Positions 22,001 to 31,250 are shown, numbered from the stretch's first letter. The stretch is DNA of 64,000 bases from Linyphia triangularis (GCA_963978545.1 OZ021722.1:3786001-3850000); one strand, 5' to 3'. Translations and numbers: made by a program. The notes: generated by a model not told the origin, from the letters alone.

Positions 22001-25000
22001 AGGTAACAAAAAATGAGCTTCATTGAGACATATTTTTATTCACATTTTTTCTTTCAATTGCCCATATGTTTAGATATGGTGATGAAAGTATTATTTTCGG
22101 CAAAAAAAAAAAATTTTTTTTTTTTTTGCATTTCTCTATGTTTTGGAACACGTTGATTAAAAAAATATGGCCTAGAAAAAATGTGTGGCTCTGTGTATGT
22201 ATCAGCATAATTCACGAACGAATTGATCTATGATGTTCAAATTTGGTGTGTGGGTTAGTGGTGGCCATAGAACCTACCATTAAGGTTTTCGTCAAAATTG
22301 TGCATGCAGCTAAGCTAGCTGCCATTAAAAAAATCATGTTTTTCAGTAACTTCTGAAGTACAGCATGAACGATTTTGATAAAAATCGAAGTGGTAATGCC
22401 TCTTAAGGTGTTCTAAAGATCCCCATCTTCGAAATTTCCTTTAAAAATATTTTAAGGGTGTAAAAAGTGAAAAATGAATGTCTTCAACACATAGTTCTCT
22501 TCCCTTGAGCATCACTCATCAATGACTTTTTTCTCCTCTCTTTGTTTCACTTGCAAGAAAGGATAATGCAAGAATTATTAAAAAGTATATTGACATTTCG
22601 GTGGTGTTCTTTTTTTTTTTTTTTTTTTTTTCCCACTTAAGAATTATTGTCAAAAATATCCCCAAACTAGCTATTCTTTTAAATGAATGAAAATATGAAA
22701 ATGCTAATAACACAATTCCTTGTCTAATTTAAATAATAAAACATAATCAAAATGCAATTGAAAGTTGTTCAATGTTCCACACTCCTAGTTAATGATGAAT
22801 GAAGAATTTTCATGTGTTTTGGTTTTATTTTTAAATAAAAGTAGAAAAAAAAAATCATGAAAAACAATACCATTCTTTCAAAAAATTTGAGCTCGGATAG
22901 ATAGTTAAAAAAAATATTTAGTTTTTCACTTTGCGATTTGTCAGGAAAAAGCTACTTTTGCTTGTGACGTCAATGTGCAGATGATGAACCAGTCTAAATC
23001 CTGTTTTAGACGAGGAGGGAGTGATTTTCCTCCCCTGATTTTCGATGGAATCTATGCGTAACTACATCAAGGTTTTTTGTGCGTTTTTGTTCACGTGACT
23101 TTTGCTTTGATTTCAAACTCAATTTTTGACTAATTGAAAGTATAAAGATAAAAAATAATTGCACTGCTCAAATATATTTGTTGGATAACACTAGAAAATA
23201 CAAAAAATATTCATATTCTTCACTTGTGCAAGTTCCTCATTGAGCCCAGTATGAAAAAATATTGAAATTATTATGTAGAAACTTAATTTTTTTTATTTAT
23301 TTTGCAGAATTGGATTATATCGAGTGTAGAAAAGGAATGCACTTCTACTCCAGAATCTACACAAAAAGATTTCTGTGAAACACTTATTTCCGTAAGATTT
23401 TTTAAACATTATAATTTTTTTACTCAAATTTTATTGAACATTTGCACATTTCAAGTTTTCAATCCACACTTCATTTTAGTCAAACATACATTGCTGTTCA
23501 TTCTTGGATTTCGTTAGATTTTTTAAACGTTATAATTTTTTTTACACAAATTTTATTGAACATTTGCTCTTTGCAAGTTTTCAATCCACACTTCATTTCA
23601 GTCAAAGAGACATTGTTGTTTATTCTTGGATTTCGTAAGATTTTTTAAATGTTATAATTTTTTTTACACACATTTTATTGAACATTTGCGCTTTGCAAGT
23701 TTTCAATCCACACTTCATTTTAGTCAAAGAGACATTGTTGTTTATTCTTGGATTTCGTAAGATTTTTTAAATGTTATAATTTTTTTTACACAAATATTAT
23801 TGGAACATTTGCACTTTGCAAGTTTTCAATCCACACTTCATTTCAGTCAAACATACATTGCTGTTTATTCTTAGATTTCAGCTTTCCCTTTGCATTTTTA
23901 TGTTCAGAAGAAGTATTAGTAAGGATCATTCCCATACTCGCTCCCGTTCCACTCATTAGAAACTACTTTGTATAAAACCTTAAAAATTGGCGAACCCGTA
24001 CAAAAATGATCATTTAATGAAATGACATAAAATTAAAAACTCGGAAATTATGTCTAATATGTTTTATTTTATATTTGAAATCTTTATGTCAATGCATATG
24101 CAGTGGCTCCACCTGTAATAGTCTTTTACTATTTTAATTTTCATTTTTAATAGATAGACATTAAATGAAAGCAATTTATGTTATGTCATTAAGTGATCTT
24201 TTTTTGTACATATTCACCAAATGTCAAGGTGGTTATAGAAAGTAGTTTCTAAATGCACTGGGCCAGAAGATTGTAACATAGCAAGTATAGGGAAATGATC
24301 CTTACTAGGACTTACTCTTAATTAAAAACTTTTCCTTTTAATTAAAATATACAAGGAATTGTGCAGCTGGGCTGAAGTTCATAAAGTGGTTAGGTACCCA
24401 AAATTAAAAATATTTGTCATTAATGTCTCTTGAGATGCTGTCTTTAAGTGATACAGAGTGTTGTTTAGGTCAATCACTAACTATTGTTGGACAGTGCCAA
24501 AGAAATGCTTGGCATTTTTACGATTTGATGTGTGAAAATGTTGGATGCTGCTCTTCTGAGCATCTATTTGCAATCACTCGGGACTTCTTGAAATGCTTCT
24601 TACTTTTAATATCATAATGCTGATTTTCTGTTAATGGGATCGTCTGCTACACAATTTTCTCCAAAAAAGCTACCCTCTATCATCTTTTTATTGTATATAT
24701 ACAGGGTTCCCACGGTCATTGAAAGTCATTAAAAGTGATTAATAGTTTTGAACTGGTTTTCAAGACCTTGAAAGTACTTGAAAATACTTAGAAGTGCTTA
24801 AATTTCCTTGAAAATGCTTAGAGGTCCTTAAAAGTCCTTGATTTTTGTGGCTGTTGTGCCAACCGCAAGTTTTATAAAAATACACTCAGACTTGCAAGCC
24901 CTGAGAGACCACCACTTATCCACACTGTATTAGAATTCTGTGACATATTTTATTACACATGCGCCAACTTGTACATTATCTGGTAGAATATATTTTATTA

Positions 25001-28000
25001 AAAATTTATATATAGACATAATGCCTGAAACCAAATTTTCAAAGGTCCTTAAAAACATTATTTAGGTCCTTAAAAGTCATTGAGAAGTCAGTGATTTTCA
25101 TTCTGTGATTTGAGTGGGAACCCTGATATAGTGGCCACAGAATCTGGAAATGTCAGGGAGCTTTCAGATTCTGGAAAGATTTAGTAAAATGTCAGGGAAT
25201 TTTTTTGAATTCTGCAGAAATCAAGGAATATTTCTTTTGTTTTGAAGGTACGGTGCCCCGTTCATCCGTATTTTGGCGCCATTTTCCTGGGGAATTATGG
25301 TAATTGTTAGAAGTTTCATGTTATTGTATAATTTAAACTTTTCATTACGGCCAAAACTGTTTTAAAAAGTTGGCTTATTATCTCTTTGGTCTCTTTGGCA
25401 TAAATGTTCTATTTGATTTATACTTCTGGAAAAATTGGGGAAATTTGAAAAAAAAAGTTTGCCGTAAGGCTTGCCTGTGTTAGGTTTGGAATTATAATTT
25501 GTTTCTGTTTTACCTAAAAAGTTTCAATTTTGGATTTTTTTCCATTACAATAATTAAATAGTGTCGTTTGTGTTACAATAATTATGATGGTAATGATACA
25601 AATGCTGAATTTAACTACTAGAATAAATAGAAAGATATTTTGCAATTTTAATTAGCCGTTAGTATTTTGGCAATTGCAGACACTTACATTCATTTTGAGA
25701 TTGGGTTGTATCGTTCATTATTTTATTCTTCTTTTTCCAGTCCCAATATAAATATTTGTGTTTGGTTTGAGGTTCCTTTTAAAAAGTATTTGGATTGTTT
25801 CGTACCCTGAGACTTTTCGACCGAATATTCAAGCCTTAAATTAGTTTGGATTAAATTTGCAAATTAAATTATATTGTTATGTTAAATTAAATTAGAGCAA
25901 TTACTCTAATCTCGCCTGAGTGTGGTGTTTAACACTCCAGGGAAAAAGACATCCCCTCCCCCTAAAACATTTGAAAAGTTGTTACTTTGTGAAAAAATCC
26001 TACTTTTCGGTGCTATTTGTTTAACACTAACTCGAAGAAATGAAGTTACAAAATTATTTGACTATATAGACTTGCAAGAAGTTATTCTTAAAGAAAAAAA
26101 AGACTTTTTTCAAATTATCAGAAGAATTTGTGCAATCGAGGTTTGACTCTATTTATGTGGCTAAAAATAATTAACTCCACGATGGAAAACATGCCTCTGG
26201 AAAACTTAGAGAATTTCTTTTCTGTAAATGAGTATAACTAAACCCTGATATTATCTAGATAATCTGTAGAATAACTGATTTGTGCCTTTTGGAGGTAACA
26301 TTTACATGATTTATAAAGATCTAAAATGTTTCTTGTGACAATTTAAGCATGAAAGTTTAATATTAGTTTCTCAGTCATTGAGTTTTATCTATTTAACCCT
26401 GAGTTATTTCCTGCAAGGTTCTTTGTTTTTCTGGTAGTCAACAGGAAATCCATCGACAGATTGTAAGGATCATTCCCTACACTCGCTATGTTACAATCTT
26501 TTAGTCCAATTCATTTAGAAACTACTTGGTATAAAACCTGGACATTTGGTGAGTAGGAGACTCAGAAATAGCGTCTATTTCATTTTATATTTGAAATCCT
26601 TACGTCAATGGGTTTGCAATAGCTCCACCTAGTTTTAGCTTATTTTAATTCTCATAGATAAACAGATATAGACATTAAATAGAACGATTTATGGCATTCC
26701 ATTATGTAATCCAAATTTCAATGTTTTATTAGAAAATAGTTTCTAAATGCACTGAGCTAGAAGATAGTAGAATAGCAGGTATAGGGAACGATAATTACCA
26801 GGACTTCCTCTTATATATCAAGCATTTAATTAACAAGTATTCAATAAACAAGTATTCAATAAACAAGTATTAATAAACAAGTTTTTAATCATGGTGGCGT
26901 ATGTGAATTGTCACAAACACTTAGAAAAGCTATTATGCCTTACTACAGCACATATGTAAGAACAAACATTTTCATTTGTGAGGGGGGAGGAGTTAATTTC
27001 AGTTTGAATAATAGTTTAAATAATGTTGTTCACACAAAACCTGTTTTTCAACAAGCTGCTTTATTAATTTTCTTCACTATTCGGCTCTGCATAACGTTCC
27101 TTTGTGATTGTAGGACGACGAAGATGTCAGTCTCGATTTGCAAGACACTTCTGAATACCAGGAATTAATGTTGCTGAAAAAAGCACTGAGAAAGAAGTTG
27201 GCAGCGGAATCCAGTGACACAGCACATGTTGGATATATGGTACATAAAGTTTGAATTCTTCACCAATATTTTTAATGTATTTTCAATTCTCTGGCTGACA
27301 CACAGGATGTTTTGGCTCTTTTTTTTACTCGTGAACAGATATGAATTATAAAGTTGAGATGAATCTAATAGTTATGTTTTTATTTTATATAATATTACTT
27401 GGTGACAAAGTTATATAGAAAAATAATTACCTTAAATAGGCTGTTGGTTTGTACTTTCAACAACCCATTTTTATGCACAATAACAGCTAATCAGGCTGGG
27501 ACCTACAGCTTGATGGGGATTCCGAACCACAACGAACATCCATTCCTAATTCAGGACTCAAACCCAACACCTTTGGCATGTGAGGCCGGAACACAAACCT
27601 CCCAGCCATTAGGTGGATCCTTTAAATAGGTCAAATATGCATTTTTATCCACCGAAGCACGGGACACGGAAGTGCATCATTGGTTTAAAAATGTATATTG
27701 AACCTATTTAAAATAATTATTTTTTAATATATCTTTACCACCAACTAGTGTTGTATAAAATGAAAACATAACTACTAGATTCTTCATAATTTTAAATTTT
27801 TAATTGTCTACAAGTAGAAAAAAAGAGATAAAATGTCTCATGCGCACAGCAGAAAATTGTCCATATATGGATATATTTTTACTATTTGAGTGTGTTTAGT
27901 CGGAAAGTATTGCATCATATTTTCTAAACTGTTATTCTTCACAAATTTATGAATGGAAACATTACATAGTACTTTTCAGTAAATGTAAGGTTCAATGTGT

Positions 28001-31000
28001 GTCAAAAGAAATTATATAGACTAATTGAATGCTGTAGACCAGGAACATGACAAAAGTAAATATTTTAATGATCACTTTAGAACAAAGCACAACTAAACCA
28101 GAAAATTTGCTTCAGCATAACATTTTTTTTTTTAAAGAAATTCGGCCTTGAAATTTTCCAGAGCCCTTATTGCAACAGTTGATTTAATTATAAATTTTTT
28201 TAACACGATTAAAATGATCTTGTAATGTATATTGTCAGAATTAAAAAAAAAACCAAAAAAACAACAACCCACGAAATTACTATTTAGTTTTAGAAGCAAG
28301 GAAAATTTATGCAAGAGAGTTTGAACTAATGGTTATCTTTAATTAATCTTAAAGGTTAACTTTAATTTCAGGTTATATAAATGTTTGTAACTGTTTTTTC
28401 ACAGTGCTGTCGTTGCAAGAGAGAGCCAATTGTGGGGATGCGGTGGCATTGCATCGACTGCAAGCCTCCTCTGTCAATTGATTTCTGTGAAGATTGTGCA
28501 CAATGGTGAGAATTGCATGCCTAATTTTTTTGTAATTTTAATTTCATGGTTAGATAAAATAACCCAAAAAACAAAGTTTTTAATATAAATTCTTTAAATG
28601 CATTGACAATTTTTGTATTCACTAACATAGTGGCGATTTTGTTGTCAGTGTGTGCTTGGTGTTTGCCTCTAATTTTAAATAATAAAAACATCCCTTTCAG
28701 AGAAATATGCGGCAAATTATGTTTCAAAATTTATTTATAAAAAATTATTGTGAAGTTATGCATCCACATTCAAATATCTTTTATATATTCAGGTTAAAAC
28801 TATTTTATTATTTATTTATTAAAACAATTTTGGCAACAGCAAAGAGTTTCTTCAATGATGCTATTTCTGAGCGATCGGATGACGGCAAGTAGGTTTATTA
28901 ATATTCCGTAAAGCAACTTTTTAGTCACAGTGACAGCCTTTAAAATTTGATAGGATGTATTGTCATCAACATCAAATCTATCTGCCAAGTTTCATCACGA
29001 TTGGAAGATGGCAAAGGGGTTAACTAAGCTTCCACAGATTTGCCCGCCATCTACATACACCCCTCCACTAAACTGAAGTTAACATAAAGAATTTAAAAAA
29101 GATGTATACTTGACAAATATAAAAACTTGGAGTGATCCAAATTTTTTTTTTATAAAAATTCCAAGGAGTCTAACAATAAAATCATTCTAAATTTTTTAAA
29201 AATCAGATAATTTCTTTCTTTTTTAGTTTGTCATTTATCATAGCTATCTAAGCAGTGTTTAAGTTGGGGTTTTAAATTTCTTTAGCAAAATAGCTAAAAT
29301 CACAATTTTTATTTCAGCAAATGATAAAACAATTATGAGTTCCACCACTCTTGATGTTTAATTTAAAACTATTAATAAACTTTCTACTATAAAATCATTA
29401 TTAACTTAAAATATAAAGCTATTTTATAACAAATACCAACTGGAAAAATATTTTTCACCCTTCAGCTTGCTAGTTCTTTTAGGTCCATGACTATCGCAGG
29501 ATAACAAAATAGGTAATTTTGCAAGTTTTGTAACACAATGTTTTAGCAAAAGATCTAAACCACTTTCTAATTTTAGCATTTAAGAAAGTTATTAAGCATT
29601 TTTTGCTAAAAAAGCACCCATAGCTTAATCCCTCCGTTTAAGTATTTTAACCTCTAAACATGTGCTTCAACGTTATAAAAACATATAAACAGCTGTCAAA
29701 AGAGGAAATGTCTGGATGGAATTTACTTATCAACCTGACAACTGTTGTGAAACCATTTTGTCCCAATGTCCTTTAAAAGGAAGTCTTAGTTAAGGATCAT
29801 TCTCTATACTCGCTATGTTACAATTTTCTAGTCCAGTGCATTTAGAAACTACTTTCCATAAAACCTTGACATTTGGCGAGAAGGTACTAAAACAATCACT
29901 TAATGAAATGAAATAAGTTGTTTCCATTTAATGTTTATCAATTATAATTGAAAATTTAGAAAAGTGGCGCCATTGATGTAATGATTTCAGATATAAAATA
30001 TATTCGACACTGTTTTCGAGTTTTTAATTTGTGTCATTTCATTAAGTGATCATTTTCGTACCTACTCTGAAAATTTTAGTTTTCTTTGAAGTAGTTTTTT
30101 AATGCACTGGGCTAGAAGATTGTAACATACCGAGTATAGGTATACTAGGACCTTCTTTTAAAAGTTCTTCTAGAATCAATTGAGTTGGGGTCTAGGGTTA
30201 TGTATTTGATTGAATTAAATTTTTCGCTAATCGGCAACTTTTTTTGGTGTACGATAAGTAGTTTTATGCCAGTTAGTAATAACTATTTTTTAACTGAAAC
30301 AACAAAAAGTTTATAATATATCTTTGATTATTGATGCTTTATTTCTCTTATTAATAAAAAAGTTACGAATTTGATGTTAAACTAGAAAATGGTAGTCACT
30401 GAAATGAAATTTATATTGTTGAAGCTTATTTATTTTATTACTACAGAAATACAGTTAAGCAGGTTTTTAAAAAAAAAAAAAAATTCTCTTTTGTGTCTGC
30501 TCAAGTTACTCATTTCCATGAACCGAATTCCTTTATTTTTTGTGCCTTAAAATTCCAGGTAAATTTTTTCGACAATTCTTAAAAAAAAAAATCTCGAAAA
30601 TTCCCCAATTTTTCTCCAAAACCTGTGGAAAAACCTAGATATTCCTCCAGTGGAGAAAATTTCCGCAATTTTAATTTTTCAGTATTTTAACATTCTTTGA
30701 AAAGAATGTCTGTTAGGAGTCTATGTCAGCTTTAAAAGATATCTTTACATTTTTGAAATTATCCCCGAAATTTTTGGAATCATCCTTAAAATTGCTACCT
30801 ATTTTTTTTAGAAAACTCACTGCGCTCTCTATTACCATCAATATATCAAAATAATTAGGGAAACTTCTTAAAGTTAACTTTTTGGCATTACTTAAAAAAT
30901 TTCATTTGTAGTTGAAAGCTATAAATTGCAATAAACTGAAGAATAAATTCAAGCAAAATTAAATCTGCAATACCTACCCCTTTGAAATCCAGTAAATTAA

Positions 31001-31156
31001 GTTTTATCTTGCAGCATGTACGAAACCAGGCAACATACGTCGGACCATCAACTCGAAAAGAAACCAGCTAATAAAGGATTCCTGGATCGGGATTATATGC
31101 ATTTCTTGAGCGGTGATTATAATTACTTGGATCCAAATTATATGCCAGCTACTTGA
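9804..31156 (+). CDS. ZZZ3: ZZ-type zinc finger-containing protein 3 (complete gene, eight exons)
   Basis: Joining 9804-10037, 15085-15352, 18932-19116, 21910-22002, 23308-23391, 27114-27239, 28405-28505 and 31015-31156 gives an uninterrupted 410-aa protein. Every intron is GT-AG and all phases agree. The N-terminus is acidic. Residues ~80-168 hold a charged helix-forming stretch with KDLEQLQLLKDEAL. A Myb/SANT-like domain starts at HPWTSKDQ (W190) and continues to about residue 241 (RWEKIARSLGNHT, then VASKVYEQY). Residues 331-375 are a ZZ finger: C331-x2-C334, C346-x2-C349, C358-x2-C361, H371-x3-H375. The protein ends FLDRDY...YNYLDPNYMPAT, the characteristic ZZZ3 tail. In animals ZZZ3 is a subunit of the ATAC histone acetyltransferase complex and its ZZ domain reads the histone H3 N-terminus. 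The length is close to a short isoform of the vertebrate protein, whose long form has an additional N-terminal half. About 95% of the locus is intron filled with transposons. Confidence 0.95.
10085..10680 (+). repeat. Tandem duplication in ZZZ3 intron 1, ~305-bp unit
   Basis: Two similar copies: AGACAGTTCATTTGGCATT occurs near 10137 and 10445, and CCATAGGCAGTT near 10288 and 10590. Each copy also contains two internal approximate repeats around AAAATCACCTTGGC. The ORFs at 10126, 10396 and 10454 are repeat by-products. Confidence 0.8.
11615..12027. mobile_element. CAGGGTTCCCAC-family non-autonomous DNA transposon, copy 1
   Basis: TIRs CAGGGTTCCCAC and GTGGGAACCCTG, with the 5-bp TSD TTTTA on both sides (11610-11614, 12028-12032). 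The interior is dominated by repeats of AAAGTCCTTGAAAATGCTTA, an internal minisatellite. It is related to copies at 20754 and 24702. The longest copy keeps a BED-finger-like coding remnant, pointing to the hAT group. Confidence 0.88.
12115..13984. mobile_element. hAT-like DNA transposon (CAGTGGTAGAAGTG family), long copy
   Basis: The left end CAGTGGTAGAAGTG is mirrored by CACTTCTAGCACTG. The flanks are the perfect 8-bp TSD CCTTGGCC (12107-12114 and 13985-13992), as expected for hAT. The G-rich subterminal part near the right end (13820-13970) has repeated GATTTC-GG-GTTTTTAGAAGTG words. A shorter member lies at 61392-62132 and shares the termini plus an internal block (AAGTAATAATTCAA). No intact transposase is recognised. 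Confidence 0.9.
14075..14725. mobile_element. Foldback MITE, TTAA-flanked family, copy 1
   Basis: Arms of about 100 bp are inverted copies: AGTCCTAATAAGGATCATTC...CTAGCCCAGTGCATTTAGAA at the left is mirrored at the right (CTAAATGCACTGGGCTAGAA...GGGAATGATCCTTA). TTAA lies at both boundaries (14071-14074, 14726-14729). Further members are at 23906, 26463 and 29776. It lies within ZZZ3 intron 1 and has no coding capacity. Confidence 0.88.
14201..14215 (+). promoter_or_regulatory. CTCF-type motif
   Basis: CCACTAGATGGCGCT fits the animal CTCF core consensus CCASYAGRKGGCRS at every position. It is inside the 14075-14725 MITE. Binding is not shown. Confidence 0.35.
15085..15352 (+). CDS. ZZZ3: ZZZ3 exon 2 (residues 79-168)
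   Basis: Acceptor TTTTTAG before GCT ATA GTT; donor GTAAGC after ...CGA AAT A, so codon 168 is split. Encodes a charged, probably helical stretch (AIVVLEAQRAKAVKDLEQ...) and the conserved NFPTPQKIHPVPAIDWGKY block. Confidence 0.93.
15520..15700 (+). repeat. Member of dispersed AAAGTATACTTTTCCT family
   Basis: Shares GCAAAAAGTATACTTTTCCT and AGATTTTCCCTCTT with 2810-2870. A degenerate fragment. Confidence 0.6.
16073..16259 (+). mobile_element. tRNA-derived SINE, + orientation
   Basis: A 187-bp element with a tRNA-like head: A box region TATAGTGGTTAGCGTG and B box GGTTCGAGTCC, a body with CTAATGACGAATGTTTCGAC and GGCGCCAGATAATCTGAAAA, and an (AACC)n tail. It is flanked by the 8-bp direct repeat CCAAGGTT (16065-16072, 16260-16267). 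Two further copies are at 36265-36442 and 37115-37288 in the opposite orientation. RNA polymerase III would use the internal A and B boxes. Confidence 0.93.
16268..16740 (+). repeat. Three-copy tandem repeat, ~180-bp unit
   Basis: Three diverged units carry GGGATGCAT-GTTTTCA, GAACTTAGAG/ATTAATAAAGAAG and GAAAGTGCTTTA in the same order. It lies inside the 15859-17429 element, right after the SINE. The ORF at 16274 covers two units and is not conserved. Confidence 0.75.
17760..18130 (+). repeat. Member of dispersed CATTGTATCTTTAAAAT family
   Basis: Matches the 2930-3090 region (AAATTTCATTGTATCTTTAA, CCTTCCGCATGCTT, TTCTCACC-TTTCGC). Ends undefined. Confidence 0.6.
18131..18931. other. ZZZ3 intron 2, right part: no feature recognised
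   Basis: AT-rich intron sequence before exon 3 with no bounded repeat that I can support. Confidence 0.4.
18932..19116 (+). CDS. ZZZ3: ZZZ3 exon 3 (residues 168-229), Myb/SANT-like domain
   Basis: Acceptor GTGTTTAG, donor GTAGAT after ...CCATTTGAG. Encodes most of the Myb/SANT-like fold, from HPWTSKDQSHLKELL through RWEKIARSLGNHT, with the expected tryptophans W190 and near 212. Confidence 0.95.
19980..20500 (+). repeat. Repeat paired with inverted copy at 40070-40560
   Basis: GTTGGCGTGGTTTAAACC begins a ~480-bp segment whose reverse complement recurs at 40070-40560 (GGTTTAAACCATGCCAAC). Both include GCTGCATTTTAAATTTGTTTC-like sequence. Probably a non-autonomous transposon family. The second end is not defined. 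Confidence 0.7.
20754..21613. mobile_element. CAGGGTTCCCAC-family transposon, copy 2 (longest)
   Basis: Ends CAGGGCTCCCAC and GTGGGAACCCTA; flanking TTAAT/TTAAC is a near-match 5-bp TSD. It is about twice as long as copies 1 and 3, because it retains an internal segment (about 20980-21470) that they lack. That segment ends in an open frame resembling a BED zinc-finger start. Confidence 0.82.
21366..21560 (+). pseudogene. hAT transposase BED-finger remnant
   Basis: An open stretch within the preceding element reads FDINALGNAAVKSHIKDLMH, which matches the typical end of a BED zinc finger in hAT transposases (FDI--MG--A--SH-K---H). Upstream residues include a poorly preserved cysteine region (FTFCKPRY). 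No catalytic region follows, so it is a short relic. It links this MITE family to hAT. Confidence 0.6.
21910..22002 (+). CDS. ZZZ3: ZZZ3 exon 4 (residues 230-260)
   Basis: Acceptor ATTTATAG, donor GTAACA after ...CTTAAAAAG, phase 0 on both sides. Completes the SANT-like domain (VASKVYEQYDTLI) and adds the conserved GRKPDLN segment. Confidence 0.94.
22195..22470 (+). repeat. Dispersed repeat (TTCAAATTTGGTGTGTGGGT family)
   Basis: Diverged relatives occur at about 33900-34260, 42280-42490, 54900-55240, 56580-56700 and 62140-62340 in both orientations. Shared words include ACGAATTGA, GTTCAAATTTGGTGT, CATAGAACCTACCAT-AAGGTTTTC and GATTTTGATAAAAATCG. Ends unknown. At 56280-56695 it follows the GCCAAGTTTCA-CCCGATTGGA block, so both are modules of one element. 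Confidence 0.65.
23308..23391 (+). CDS. ZZZ3: ZZZ3 exon 5 (residues 261-288)
   Basis: Acceptor TTTTGCAG, donor GTAAGA after ...CTTATTTCC. 28 codons (NWIISSVEKEC...CETLIS), a polar linker with no known domain. Its donor is the first base of a 122-bp tandem array. Confidence 0.88.
23392..23879 (+). repeat. Four-copy 122-bp tandem array starting at the exon 5 donor
   Basis: Units begin at 23392, 23513, 23635 and 23757 and each ends with CTTGGATTTC or a variant. Each unit opens with G-T-(A/T)-AGATTTTTTAAA, so the 5' splice site motif is itself repeated. The small ORFs here are by-products. Confidence 0.92.
23906..24317. mobile_element. Foldback MITE, TTAA-flanked family, copy 2
   Basis: The inverted arms start GAAGTATTAGTAAGGATCAT and end ATGATCCTTACTAGGACTTA. 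TTAA is present at the right boundary, but the left boundary is altered. Same family as 14075-14725, shortened. Confidence 0.82.
24702..25125. mobile_element. CAGGGTTCCCAC-family transposon, copy 3
   Basis: TIRs CAGGGTTCCCAC and GTGGGAACCCTG with a perfect 5-bp TSD ATATA (24697-24701, 25126-25130). The interior is close to copy 1. Confidence 0.9.
25131..25470 (+). repeat. GTGGCCACAGAATCTGG dispersed family, copy 1
   Basis: Begins GTGGCCACAGAATCTGGAAA and shares CATCCGTATTTTGG and TTAGAAGTTTCATGTTA with copies at 36594, 39030, 42640, 51211 and 57479. It abuts the TSD of the preceding transposon. The right end is unclear. Confidence 0.7.
25905..26220 (+). repeat. Dispersed repeat paired with 60165-60500
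   Basis: Both copies share TTCGGCGCTATTTGTTTAAC-like sequence, ACTTGCAGAAAATTATTCTT and GATAACTCCGCGATGG-like words in the same order and strand. Similar short ORFs in both (25922, 60186) contain LLFGAICLTLT, but they diverge in length. A coding role is unsupported. Confidence 0.65.
26463..26812. mobile_element. Foldback MITE, TTAA-flanked family, copy 3
   Basis: Arms GTAAGGATCATTCCCTA and TAGGGAACGATAATTACCAG are inverted copies. The left outer arm is truncated and the right keeps AGGACTTCCTCTTA. Confidence 0.8.
26822..26886 (+). repeat. Short minisatellite (AACAAGTATTCAATAA)n
   Basis: Four approximate units of about 15-16 bp in tandem. Confidence 0.8.
27114..27239 (+). CDS. ZZZ3: ZZZ3 exon 6 (residues 289-330)
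   Basis: Acceptor TGATTGTAG, donor GTACAT after ...GGATATATG. The acidic start DDEDVSLDL is followed by a helix-forming stretch (YQELMLLKKALRKKLAAE) leading into HVGYM just before the ZZ finger. Confidence 0.93.
27465..27635 (-). mobile_element. Possible second tRNA-like SINE family
   Basis: Read on the minus strand, the element has a B-box-like GGTTTGAGTCC and, upstream, TAATGGCTGGGAGG as a weak A box, followed by a body ending AGGTCCCAGCCTGATTAGCT. A related tail fragment occurs at 35540-35585. No TSD was identified. Confidence 0.4.
28405..28505 (+). CDS. ZZZ3: ZZZ3 exon 7 (residues 331-364), ZZ zinc finger
   Basis: Acceptor TTTTTTCACAG, donor GTGAGA after CAATG, so codon 364 (Cys) is split. 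Supplies the first six zinc ligands as three CxxC pairs around MRWHCIDC and IDFCEDC. Confidence 0.96.
28540..29060 (+). repeat. Dispersed repeat duplicated at 31330-31800
   Basis: Both blocks carry, in order, ACAAAGTTTT...ATGCATTG, GATTTTGTTGTCAG, AAATATGCGGCAAA, GGCAACAG-AAAGAGTTTCTT and ATCTATCTGCCAAGTTTCA. The two copies bracket the last ZZZ3 intron and exon 8. Related pieces are at 55245-55500 and 56280-56695. Confidence 0.8.
29776..30158. mobile_element. Foldback MITE, TTAA-flanked family, copy 4
   Basis: Inverted arms from AGGAAGTCTTAGTTAAGGAT to ATACTAGGACCTTCTT, with TTTAAA/TTTTAA at the boundaries. The interior again has CACTTAATGAAATGA and its mirror CATTTCATTAAGTG. Confidence 0.85.
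30530..30840 (+). repeat. Member of dispersed CCTAAAATT family
   Basis: Contains the AATTCCAGGTAAATTT, GAAAATTTCCGCAATTTT and GTCTGTTAGGAGTCTATGTC blocks also found near 3090 and 41510. Degenerate. Confidence 0.6.
31015..31156 (+). CDS. ZZZ3: ZZZ3 exon 8 (residues 364-410, stop)
   Basis: Acceptor ATCTTGCAG. Completes the ZZ finger with H371 and H375 (RQHTSDH) and encodes the conserved C-terminus KGFLDRDYMHFLSGDYNYLD, ending in TGA. Confidence 0.96.
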
Positions 31157-31244
31157 TTTTATTCTTGTATTATCTTTTGTAATTTAATTTATATTGTCTG
31201 ATAATATATCAGTGGTGTATATAGTTTTATATCATATGAACATC

Positions 31245-31250
31245 AATAAA
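31245..31250 (+). promoter_or_regulatory. ZZZ3 poly(A) signal AATAAA
   Basis: AATAAA 89 bp after the ZZZ3 stop, followed by GTTTATTC-rich sequence. Good distance and context for 3' end formation. Confidence 0.65.

Noticed and set aside
23392..23880. CRISPR-like regular repeat
   Set aside because: 122-bp head-to-tail tandem units without unique spacers, in a eukaryotic intron. An ordinary tandem array.
25922..26146. Shared short peptide (LLFGAICLTLT) in two repeat copies as a possible gene
   Set aside because: Both copies are pieces of a dispersed repeat with different ORF lengths and no domain. Similarity is expected from shared repeat origin.
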